In this document: positions 14,563 through 21,832 of the stretch, piece by piece
Layout: each line of letters begins with the position of its first letter
Numbering within the stretch: position 1 is the stretch's first letter
NCBI GenBank assembly: GCA_945861585.1
Contig: CAMAVC010000027.1
Span: 1 to 38,573 of the forward strand
Source of the DNA: Planctomicrobium piriforme
GTDB lineage: Bacteria; Planctomycetota; Planctomycetia; Pirellulales; UBA1268
Length of the DNA: 38,573 nt
Reading direction: 5' to 3'
Notes under the pieces: model-generated
Told to the model about the DNA's origin: nothing
Seen by the model: only the letters and a program-made list of their open reading frames with translations
Databases searched by the model: none
Translations under genes and position numbers: made by a program

Positions 14563-14757
14563 ATGAACGGACCAGCAAAGAATCGGCTGCACGATTACGA
14601 GGCGGGATGGCTCACGCTGCTCGTGGGCATGGGCGTGGCGACGGAGGCCGAGGCTCGGGCGGCCATGAACCGGGTGGCGCAGAAGGCCATCGACGATATG
14701 GAGGAACGGAGGGAGCGGCGGCGGACGGAGCGACGCCAGCGAAGAAAGAAGGATTGA
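14563..14757 (+). CDS. Small basic hypothetical protein, paralogue of 6807-7001
   Basis: A 64-residue protein, NRLHDYEAGWLTLLVGMGVA then RAAMNRVAQKAIDDMEE and an arginine-rich tail. It aligns end to end with the protein at 6807, including HDYEAGWLTLL and VAQxAID. A possible ribosome binding site GAAAGAGGG precedes the ATG. Two copies with a shared upstream motif 7.7 kb apart support a real gene family of unknown function. Confidence 0.72.
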   Translation: MNGPAKNRLHDYEAGWLTLLVGMGVATEAEARAAMNRVAQKAIDDMEERRERRRTERRQRRKKD

Positions 14758-15093
14758 GGTTCGGATCATACCGAGCGACTATGACACGCTCTGCCGGGGT
14801 AGTGACCATTACAAAAGAGGGGGCAGGGTGTAAAATGATGGAGCATCAAGATCGACACGAAAAAGAAAGGACGTGTCGTGTGAGCCTGGTCGAGTGACTG
14901 GGTTCGCTTCCGAGCCTCTGCAAGGCGAACGGTGCTACCCGAAAGGGGATGTGCGTTGAGGTGCGTGGCCTCAGCGAAACAAATATTGCAGCAAGTCGGC
15001 GAAATCTGGCTTGGTTCTGATCCACTTCGGCAACCGCAAGCGGCGGATTCGCCGCTCGCTGAAGACATCAGACGTCCAGGTCGCGATCGCAGC
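14758..15093. other. Gene-free gap
   Basis: No convincing gene. An inverted repeat CGACACG (14853) / CGTGTCG (14872) with a 12-base purine-rich loop lies in the middle and could be a hairpin in the leader of the next operon. A minus-strand reading across 14971-15261 overlaps the next gene and has no support. Confidence 0.5.
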
Positions 15094-15288
15094 ATGAGCG
15101 AGAAGATTCAACGATTCGATATTCCATCCAAGCCCACCCGCATAGAGATGTACCGGGCGTTTCGGACGTATCTGGAGAAGACGATGGGCGAGCCACTCAG
15201 CAAGGCCTGGTATGCGGACAGCCCAGAAGAGCGGCCGGAGCTTTACGCCGATCAACCACACCTTCTCAAGAAAGGACAGCCGGAATGA
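15094..15288 (+). CDS. Small hypothetical protein
   Basis: A 64-residue protein starting MSEKIQRFDIPSKPTRIEMY, with RAFRTYLEKTMGEPLSKAWY and a charged tail. Its stop overlaps the start of the next gene by four bases (ATGA), so the pair is coupled. I do not recognise either. The tight coupling suggests a two-protein unit. Confidence 0.6.
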   Translation: MSEKIQRFDIPSKPTRIEMYRAFRTYLEKTMGEPLSKAWYADSPEERPELYADQPHLLKKGQPE

Positions 15289-16235
15289 CTGCCCCCGAAA
15301 ATCCTCCCCTGGCCGATTTCAACCTGCCGTTAGTCGAGCATTACCCGCCGCACGGCTTTCCGCCGTACCTGGGTCTTGGCCTGCTCGATGTCGATGCGCT
15401 GCGTCTCGAGCCGGGCGAGTCGACCGCCGAGTATCTCGCCGGTGACGACCTTGTCTACCGAGTGCGCGGCACATTCTCCCCAGCGGAGAACCCGGGCATT
15501 GCCACCGCCTGCGGCGCAGTCAACGCGTCGTGGGAGATCGAGGAATTCTTCGGCGGCCAGCCGTGGCGAAAGACGGCAGGCTACAAGACTCTCTCACAGG
15601 TTTTCTTCCACCATCTTGTGGGGCAGTTGCCTACGGAGAACCCCCGGGTAGCCGCTGTGCTGCGCCGGCTGACCACGGAATATCTCGTCGCGGTCCGCTG
15701 CAAGGGCAACTGCACGTATGCGATGTTCCCGGCCGGGTATGTCTACTCCATCCGTGTGCCACTGACCGAAAAAACCTTGGAGCCCTTCAAGCAGTTTCTG
15801 GCGGAAGAGCCGGACGAGTTGCCCGTTCCCTGGCCAACGCCGAGTGAGCCGTTGTCAGTGGTGATCCTGAAAGCCGATCGGTACTTCAGGGCTGAGTTTG
15901 AGCGCGGGATCGTCTGCGACGTGTCCGTGACACTGTTCCGGCTTAAGCAGACGCTCGACCGGCTCGAGGCTGCAAAAGCGGTCGCGAAGCCAGTGCATTT
16001 GCGGCCAGAGGTGATCTACGGTCACGAGGGTCATCGCAGATACACCCAGGTGCATCTCGGGCAACTGAAAGACAACGTGGTGACCTACCAAGTAGTGCCC
16101 ATCGACGAGCACACGCCGCCCCCCGATGTACTGGAGGAAGCGTTTGCCTACGACTCAGTCGAGGTGTTTTCTCTGGTGAATGACGCGTACAAGGCGGAGC
16201 CGCCCGATATGTGGAGCGATGAAGACACGCTTTGA
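15285..16235 (+). CDS. Hypothetical protein
   Basis: A 316-residue soluble protein, start MTAPENPPLADFNLPLVEHY. Notable segments are RLTTEYLVAVRCKGNCTYAM, FPAGYVYSIRVPLTEKTLE and a conserved-looking YGHEGHRRYTQVHLGQLKDN. No signal peptide or membrane segment. No domain recognised. It is coupled to the 64-residue gene upstream and followed after 39 bases by the second sirtuin, which may belong to the same operon. Confidence 0.65.
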   Translation: MTAPENPPLADFNLPLVEHYPPHGFPPYLGLGLLDVDALRLEPGESTAEYLAGDDLVYRVRGTFSPAENPGIATACGAVNASWEIEEFFGGQPWRKTAGYKTLSQVFFHHLVGQLPTENPRVAAVLRRLTTEYLVAVRCKGNCTYAMFPAGYVYSIRVPLTEKTLEPFKQFLAEEPDELPVPWPTPSEPLSVVILKADRYFRAEFERGIVCDVSVTLFRLKQTLDRLEAAKAVAKPVHLRPEVIYGHEGHRRYTQVHLGQLKDNVVTYQVVPIDEHTPPPDVLEEAFAYDSVEVFSLVNDAYKAEPPDMWSDEDTL

Positions 16236-16274
16236 CAGGCTACCCCCTTTTGCCTTCGAGGAAGCCAACGAACC

Positions 16275-16958
16275 ATGAAACGCATCATCGTGCTCTCCGG
16301 AGCCGGGATCAGTGCCGAGAGCGGGCTGCAGACGTTCCGAGGCGCGGACGGGCTCTGGGAAGGGCATCGGGTCGAGGACGTGGCGTCGCCGGAGGGCTGG
16401 GCGGCAAACCCGGCTCTCGTGCTCGAGTTCTACAACCAGCGGCGGCGGGCGGTGCGGGCTGCCGTGCCCAACGCGGCGCACAGAACGCTCGTGGATCTCG
16501 AGCGGGCCTACGACGTGCGGATCGTCACGCAGAACGTGGACGACCTTCACGAGCGAGCGGGTTCCAAGCATGTGCTCCACCTCCACGGCGAGATCATGTT
16601 GGCTCGCAGCACGCGAGATCCGGGCCTCATCCGGCACCTCGGCGACGCCGACATCCATCTCGGCGATCGCTGCGAGCTCGGCAGCCAGCTGCGGCCGCAC
16701 ATCGTGTGGTTCGGCGAGCTGGTGCCGGCGATGGAAGAAGCCGTGGAGTTGGTGGCCGGCGCCGATGTGCTGATCGTCGTAGGCACGTCGCTCCAGGTAT
16801 ATCCGGCGGCGGGGCTTATCTTCGAGGCGCCGAAGCGAGCCCGCCGGATCGTCGTGAACCCAGACATCCCTGGGGAGGTTTCAGGACTGGCATTCGAGGC
16901 CGTAGCCAAGCCTGCGACCATCGGCGTGCCTGAAGTGGTCGCGGCATTGCTGGAGTGA
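16275..16958 (+). CDS. SIR2-family NAD-dependent protein deacylase (second copy)
   Basis: A 227-residue sirtuin, about two-thirds identical to the one at 2601. It has IIVLSGAGISAESGLQTFRG, TQNVDDLHERAGS, the catalytic HLHGE, and FYNQRRR with the class III Y-x-x-R pair. The zinc cysteines are missing here too. It should act as an NAD-dependent lysine deacylase. Two diverged copies 14 kb apart point to an old duplication or separate acquisition. Confidence 0.9.
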   Translation: MKRIIVLSGAGISAESGLQTFRGADGLWEGHRVEDVASPEGWAANPALVLEFYNQRRRAVRAAVPNAAHRTLVDLERAYDVRIVTQNVDDLHERAGSKHVLHLHGEIMLARSTRDPGLIRHLGDADIHLGDRCELGSQLRPHIVWFGELVPAMEEAVELVAGADVLIVVGTSLQVYPAAGLIFEAPKRARRIVVNPDIPGEVSGLAFEAVAKPATIGVPEVVAALLE

Positions 16959-16992
16959 GAAAAGAGATGCGTCCCCTTTTCAGGTCCAGAGT

Positions 16993-17718
16993 TCAAGCGC
17001 GGCGAGCTGCGAAGTCGCAGTAAGGGCACTCGTCGCTGGCTGGAGGGGGATTCCCGCGCAGCAGGCATTTCTTGGCTGCCTCGATGTGATCCTCGACCCA
17101 GTCGTCTGACCCATCGTAGGGGATGACGGTCATGCGAAACCGCAGCGTCTCTTCGAATCGCTCGGCAGCCGTGTCGCCATTAGCGTAGACCCAGTATGCG
17201 GTCGACGAGACGGCGAATCCGTTTTGCCTCAGAAGCCACTGGTAGATCTCGATCTGTCGCTTGTATCCGGAATGCCACTTTTCGTTGAGTTCGGTGATCT
17301 CGGCGGCCTTCGCGGTCGCCTTGTAGTCAACCACGATCAGTTCGCCGTCGGAGTTCTCCCAGAGGTCGTCCACTGCGCCTGTCACGAGCATGTTGGTCGG
17401 TCGATGGAGGGCCTGCACGCCCGTGAAGTTCGTGCGCCACTTTTCGAGATCGGGATGAGCGAATGGAACTGCCTTGATCCCGGCTTTCTTCATCAGCGGG
17501 TGTGGCTTGCCTTGGTTGCGAAAGGCATCAAACTCGCGCTTCAGGAGCGTGTCGACCGCTGAGTTTAGGTTGAAGGGAAAACCTGGAGGCCGAGCCTGGC
17601 CAAGCCGCTTGTCGTAGTAAAAGCACCGCGGACAGTCATGAAACAGCTCGAGGCCGCTGCGGGAAATCCGGTAGGGCTTCGTGGAAGCCGGATCGAAGAG
17701 GTTTCGGCCGCGTGGCAT
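16993..17718 (-). CDS. PD-(D/E)XK nuclease, Cas4/AddB-like
   Basis: A 241-residue nuclease of the PDDEXK_1 (Cas4/RecB C-terminal) group. The core is GAVDDLWENSDGELIVVDYK, giving the D...D-x-K active site, followed by QIEIYQWLLRQNGF, the QhxxY motif. Cysteines in FHDCPRCFYYDKRL and near the C terminus (ECPYCDFA) match an iron-sulfur cluster seen in Cas4 and AddB. The ATG at 17718 is chosen; an upstream start at 17769 would run through the 15-bp repeat. No cas genes are present, so it is a free-standing repair or defence nuclease. It is divergent from the HIT-helicase gene. Confidence 0.85.
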   Translation of the reverse strand: MPRGRNLFDPASTKPYRISRSGLELFHDCPRCFYYDKRLGQARPPGFPFNLNSAVDTLLKREFDAFRNQGKPHPLMKKAGIKAVPFAHPDLEKWRTNFTGVQALHRPTNMLVTGAVDDLWENSDGELIVVDYKATAKAAEITELNEKWHSGYKRQIEIYQWLLRQNGFAVSSTAYWVYANGDTAAERFEETLRFRMTVIPYDGSDDWVEDHIEAAKKCLLRGNPPPASDECPYCDFAARRA

Positions 17719-17743
17719 GTGGAAACGCTCCGAAGGTGTGTCG

Positions 17744-17758
17744 GGACCAAGGTTGTCC
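17744..17758 (+). repeat. 15-bp near-palindrome, copy 5
   Basis: GGACCAAGGTTGTCC with one more base pair of symmetry on each side (GGGAC...GTCCC). It lies in the 62-base divergent gap between the nuclease gene and the HIT-helicase gene, where an operator or promoter element would be expected. Confidence 0.6.
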
Positions 17759-17780
17759 CAGAACTCCATAGACTACCCTG

Positions 17781-20700
17781 ATGGTACCGGATGCCCCCTC
17801 GCCCTTCGTAGAAGTGCCTGAGTCGAAGTGGCTATGCGCGAATGCGCTGGCGTTTGCGATCTTCGATTCGTTTCCAGTGTCGCCGGGGCACGTGCTTGTG
17901 ATCACGCAGCGGGTTGTGCCGACGTTCTTCGATTGCACAGCCCATGAGCAGGCCGCGCTCATGGAGCTAGTGGGTGAAGTCAAACGGCTGCTCGATGAGC
18001 GGCTCATGCCGAAGCCCGATGGATACAACGTCGGCTTCAATGCCGGGGCCGCCGCCGGCCAGACCGTGCCGCATGTGCACGTGCATGTGATCCCGCGCTA
18101 CTCGGGCGACATGCCCGACCCCCGAGGCGGCGTGCGGCACGTGATTCCGGAGAAGGGGAATTACCTTGCCGAAAGTAGGACAGGCTTTAGCCTGTCGAAT
18201 GCGCCCGCAAGCCCGCGACAGGCTAAAGCCCTGTCCTACAGTCTCACCACTGGGCCCGACCGGCCCCTCTGGCCGCGGCTCGCCGAGCGGCTGCCGGGGG
18301 CGAGCGAGATCGACCTGCTCGCGTCGTTCGTGCAGCCCTCGGGGCTCGACATCATCCGCGCGGGGCTTTTCAGTGCGATCGCCGCCGGGGCCCGCGTGCG
18401 GCTGCTCGTGGGCGATTACCTCGGCATCACGTCGCCCGAGGCCTTGCGGCAGCTGCTGGGGTGGATGGACCTCGCCGGCGGGGTGCTCGAGGCCCGGCTC
18501 GCGGAGATGGAAAACCTCCGCGGCTCGCCCGATTCGTTTCATCCGAAGGCGTGGCGGATCGCGGATTCGTCGGGCGGGATCGTGGTCGTGGGGTCGAGCA
18601 ATCTCTCGCGGGCGGCCCTCGTCTCGGGCGTCGAGTGGAACCTACTCGGCGAGACGTCCGGCTCGGGGGCACTCGACCGCGAACTCGCGACCGCATTCGA
18701 CGACCTCTGGCAGCAGGCCACGCCGCTCTCGGCTGAGGTGGTCGATCGCTATGTATCGAAAGTAGGACAGGCTTCAGCCTGTCGTATGTGGGATCCACCA
18801 CCAAAAGACGACAGGCTGAAGCCCGCCCTACTTCCCCGCCCCTGGCAGCAGGAAGCCCTCGCTTCCCTCGCGGCGATCCGCCGCGATGGCTACTCAAAAG
18901 CCCTCGTCGCCGTGGCCACGGGCCTTGGGAAAACTTGGCTCGCGGCGTTCGACGCAATCGCCGTGGGCCGCGAGCTCGGCCGGCCGCCGCGGGTGCTCGT
19001 GATTGCCCACCGGGCTGAGATCCTCGCGCAGGCCGAGGCCACGCTGCGGCAGGCAATGGAGGTCGAATGGGGATCGGTGAATGTGGAGTGGTGGGTCGGA
19101 AGTAGGACAGGCTTCAGCCTATCGAATGCGGCGTCCACTCCGTCCGACCGACAGGCTGAAGCCTGTCCTACTCTTGTCATCGCGTCGATCCAAAAGCTCT
19201 CCCGCCCCGAAGGTCTCGCGGCCCTCGCGGCGGCGGCCCCTTTCGATTACTGCGTGATCGACGAGGTGCACCACGCGGAGGCGCCGAGCTACCGCCGCGT
19301 GCTCGCGAGGCTGTCGGAGCTGTCGCGGGCTGCCCCGTCGTTCACGCTCGGCCTCACGGCCACGCCCGAGCGGACCGACGGCGTCGACGTGGCCACGCTC
19401 TTCGACGACATCCTCGCTGCCCAGGCCACGATCGGCGACGGGATCGCGGAGGGGTCGCTCGTGCCGTTTCGGTATCGGGGGCTCAAGGACGACGTCGACT
19501 TCGAGCAAATCCCCTGGCGCAACGGCCGCTTCGATCCGGCAGTACTCGAAGCGGCCCTGGAAAACGCTCCCCGCATGGAGCGCCTCTGGGCCGAGTGGCA
19601 GGCCGCCCCGGCCGGTCGCACGCTCGTCTTCTGCTGTTCGCGGCGGCATGCCGTGTTTGCCCGGGATTGGCTCCGGAAGCGGGGCGTGGCCGCGGCGGCC
19701 GTGTTTTCGGATGCGGCCGGCCCGGGCGGCCCCGTCTCCGACCCGCGCATGGCCTCCCTCGCCGCCTTTCACGCGGGCACCCTCTCGGCCCTCTGCGTGG
19801 TCGACCTCTTCAACGAGGGCGTCGACATCCCGCTGGTCGACCGCGTGGTGATGCTCCGGCCCACCGAATCAAAAATCGTGTTCTTGCAGCAGCTCGGCCG
19901 TGGCCTGCGGGCGGCGGAGGGCAAGCTGCGGTTGGAGGTGATCGACTTCGTGGGCAATCACCGCGTGTTCGCGAGCCGGCTCGTGCATCTGCTCTCGCTC
20001 GCCCCCGCGGCCACCGCCGCCGACGCCACGGGGTTTGCCCTCTTGAAGCGGTATCTCGACGGCCGGGAGCCGGCACTTCCGGAGGGCTGCGTGCTCGACG
20101 TGGAGCTCGAGGCGAAGGAGCTGCTCGCGCGGTTTCTGCCGGCGGGCCGGGCCGCGGTGGAGGAGGCGTATCGCGGCATGCGGGCGGAGCTCGGGCGGCG
20201 GCCGACGCCGACGGAGCTGTTGCATGCTCACTATCTGCCTCACACGTTGCGAGCGGCGCACGGCAGTTGGTTCAGGTTTTGCCGGGCCGAGGGGGATCTC
20301 GATGCGAGCGAGGAGCGCGTCGTCGAGCGGTTCGGGGCGTGGCTCGGGATGCTCGAGACGACGAACCTCAACAAGTCGTACAAGATGGTGGTGCTGCGGG
20401 TGCTCCTGGATCGCGACGCCTTGTGGGACGGGCTCGAGATTCCGCGGCTCGCGGCGGCGTGCCGCTCGTTTCTCGAAAACCATCCGGCGCTGCGGGCGGA
20501 TCTCGAGGGGGCGGCCTTCACCCGCGTGCCGGGCGACGCCGCTCTCGACATGGAAAACTTCGCCGCGTGGTGGCTCGAGTGGCCGCTCTCGCGGTGGATG
20601 GACGACCAGGCCGGCCAGCGGTGGTTCACCCGCCGAGGCGACAGGTTCGTGGCGGATTTCACGTGCCCGCCCGAGCTCCGCGCGGCCTTCGAATCGCTCA

Positions 20701-21692
20701 CGGGCGAGCTCGTCGATCTCCGTCTCGCGCACTACACGCACTCACGGTTGCGCGCGCCTGCTGCTCTGGAAGCCCGTAGCGCAAGCGAGGGAATTCGCCC
20801 TGCTACCACCTTCCGCGCGAAGGTCTCCCACTCCGGCGGCAAACCAATCCTCTTCCTCCCCGCCGTGGAATCCGTCCCGTCCCGCCCTACGGGCCCCACG
20901 CGCGTCCGGCTCCCCGACGGCCGGGAGTGGGTCTTCCGGTTCGTGAAGGTGGCGTGCAACGTCGCCCATCCGGCCGACGCCGCGAGTGCCCGTGGCAACA
21001 ACGCTCTCCCTGCGCTGCTCCGCGACTGGTTCGGCCCCGACGCGGGTCTCCCGGGCACCAACTTCGAAGTCGATTTCGCCTCTATAGATGGACAGTGGTC
21101 CGCCGCGCCGCTGTCGTCACGGCCGGAAATCGGTGCCTGGCACGAAGGCTCTGCGGAGTGCCAGGCATCGTTTTCCGGCACGCCCATCGACGCCGCCCCG
21201 CCTCCACCCCTCACCGACTCCCCGCCCCCCGCCGCCCGTTACACCACCCACGTCCCGGTCTACGACCTCACCGCCGCGGCGGGCTTTTGGGGACCGGAGA
21301 GCGTGCCGGAGGAGATCGGCTGGACGGAGGTGCCGGGCGTTTCGCTGAAAGATGGCATGTTCGTGGCGCGGGTGACGGGCACGTCGATGGAGCCGCTGAT
21401 CCCGGACGGCTCATGGTGCCTGTTCCGCCCGTGTCCGGCGGGCTCGCGCGAGGGCCGGATCGTGCTCGTGCAGCTGGGCACGGACTGCGCGGGCGAGAAC
21501 GGCGGCCGGTTCACCGTCAAGAAGTACCACTCGGAGAAGACCGTCACCGCTGACGGCTGGCGGCACTCTTCGATTCAGTTAGTGCCGCTGAATCCGGTAT
21601 TCGACCCGATAACGCTCAAACCGGAGGACGCAGGCGACCGCTCGATCGTCGGGGAGTATCTTGGTGTCGCCAGAAAATCGTTTGAGTCTTGA
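17781..21692 (+). CDS. HIT - PLD nuclease - SF2 helicase - S24 peptidase fusion protein
   Basis: A 1303-residue multidomain protein. Residues 1-130 are a HIT domain with the H-V-H-V-H-V triad at 98-103 (nucleotide hydrolase). Residues about 150-330 are a PLD-like nuclease with HPK at 254-256 and VGSSNLSRAAL near 272. The SF2 helicase follows: Walker A TGLGKT at 380-385, DEVHH at 494-498, GLTATPERTDG and QQLGRGLR. The C terminus is a LexA/S24-type peptidase: GTSMEPLIPDGSW with nucleophile S1202 and lysine K1247. It resembles COG1061 helicases with PLD and DUF3427 regions, which act in defence or repair. S24 suggests self-cleavage on DNA damage. Five palindromic repeats lie inside the frame without breaking it. 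Confidence 0.88.
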   Translation: MVPDAPSPFVEVPESKWLCANALAFAIFDSFPVSPGHVLVITQRVVPTFFDCTAHEQAALMELVGEVKRLLDERLMPKPDGYNVGFNAGAAAGQTVPHVHVHVIPRYSGDMPDPRGGVRHVIPEKGNYLAESRTGFSLSNAPASPRQAKALSYSLTTGPDRPLWPRLAERLPGASEIDLLASFVQPSGLDIIRAGLFSAIAAGARVRLLVGDYLGITSPEALRQLLGWMDLAGGVLEARLAEMENLRGSPDSFHPKAWRIADSSGGIVVVGSSNLSRAALVSGVEWNLLGETSGSGALDRELATAFDDLWQQATPLSAEVVDRYVSKVGQASACRMWDPPPKDDRLKPALLPRPWQQEALASLAAIRRDGYSKALVAVATGLGKTWLAAFDAIAVGRELGRPPRVLVIAHRAEILAQAEATLRQAMEVEWGSVNVEWWVGSRTGFSLSNAASTPSDRQAEACPTLVIASIQKLSRPEGLAALAAAAPFDYCVIDEVHHAEAPSYRRVLARLSELSRAAPSFTLGLTATPERTDGVDVATLFDDILAAQATIGDGIAEGSLVPFRYRGLKDDVDFEQIPWRNGRFDPAVLEAALENAPRMERLWAEWQAAPAGRTLVFCCSRRHAVFARDWLRKRGVAAAAVFSDAAGPGGPVSDPRMASLAAFHAGTLSALCVVDLFNEGVDIPLVDRVVMLRPTESKIVFLQQLGRGLRAAEGKLRLEVIDFVGNHRVFASRLVHLLSLAPAATAADATGFALLKRYLDGREPALPEGCVLDVELEAKELLARFLPAGRAAVEEAYRGMRAELGRRPTPTELLHAHYLPHTLRAAHGSWFRFCRAEGDLDASEERVVERFGAWLGMLETTNLNKSYKMVVLRVLLDRDALWDGLEIPRLAAACRSFLENHPALRADLEGAAFTRVPGDAALDMENFAAWWLEWPLSRWMDDQAGQRWFTRRGDRFVADFTCPPELRAAFESLTGELVDLRLAHYTHSRLRAPAALEARSASEGIRPATTFRAKVSHSGGKPILFLPAVESVPSRPTGPTRVRLPDGREWVFRFVKVACNVAHPADAASARGNNALPALLRDWFGPDAGLPGTNFEVDFASIDGQWSAAPLSSRPEIGAWHEGSAECQASFSGTPIDAAPPPPLTDSPPPAARYTTHVPVYDLTAAAGFWGPESVPEEIGWTEVPGVSLKDGMFVARVTGTSMEPLIPDGSWCLFRPCPAGSREGRIVLVQLGTDCAGENGGRFTVKKYHSEKTVTADGWRHSSIQLVPLNPVFDPITLKPEDAGDRSIVGEYLGVARKSFES
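18175..18239 (+). repeat. In-frame palindromic repeat, copy 1
   Basis: Arms GTAGGACAGGCTTTAGCCTG and its inverted partner ending CTGTCCTAC, with a short spacer. It sits between the HIT and PLD domains and is translated as SRTGFSLSNAPASPRQAKAL. Each arm is itself partly palindromic (AGGCTTTAGCCT), like REP-type elements. Confidence 0.85.
18762..18831 (+). repeat. In-frame palindromic repeat, copy 2
   Basis: The same element (GTAGGACAGGCTTCAGCCTG ... CGACAGGCTGAAGCC), between the PLD and helicase domains. It is read in a different frame from copies 1 and 3, giving VGQASACRMW and DDRLKPALL. Confidence 0.85.
19102..19171 (+). repeat. In-frame palindromic repeat, copy 3
   Basis: The same element inside the helicase core, between motifs I and II. 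It is read in the same frame as copy 1 (SRTGFSLSNA) and ends DRQAEACPT. Arms are nearly perfect complements. Confidence 0.85.
20769..20808 (+). repeat. In-frame palindromic repeat of a second type
   Basis: GAAGCCCGTAGCGCAAGCGA and following bases, with nested stems GTAGC (20776) / GCTAC (20802) and GGG/CCC. From memory, the GTAGCGCAAGCGAGGG core is frequent in planctomycete intergenic regions. Here it is translated as EARSASEGIRPATT. Confidence 0.65.
21135..21168 (+). repeat. In-frame palindromic repeat of a third type
   Basis: A perfect 10-bp inverted repeat, TGCCTGGCAC at 21135 and GTGCCAGGCA at 21159, with a 14-base loop. Translated as AWHEGSAECQA between the helicase C-terminal region and the S24 domain. 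Confidence 0.7.
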
Positions 21693-21832
21693 AGCCCTTC
21701 CCAAACAAGTGCTCACGCCTGAGAATACACCCCCATCTTGAGTGGTTGGCTTTCGGCCTGCCGCGCACTGGGCGGTGCAGAAGTTGATTGCTGACTCGAA
21801 CCGCCAAGACAAGGACCGTCAAGGAATTTCAG

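Noticed and set aside
14971-15261. A minus-strand small protein ending in a plausible-looking peptide
   Set aside because: It overlaps the 64-residue gene at 15094, which is coupled by ATGA to the following gene, and it has no recognisable family.
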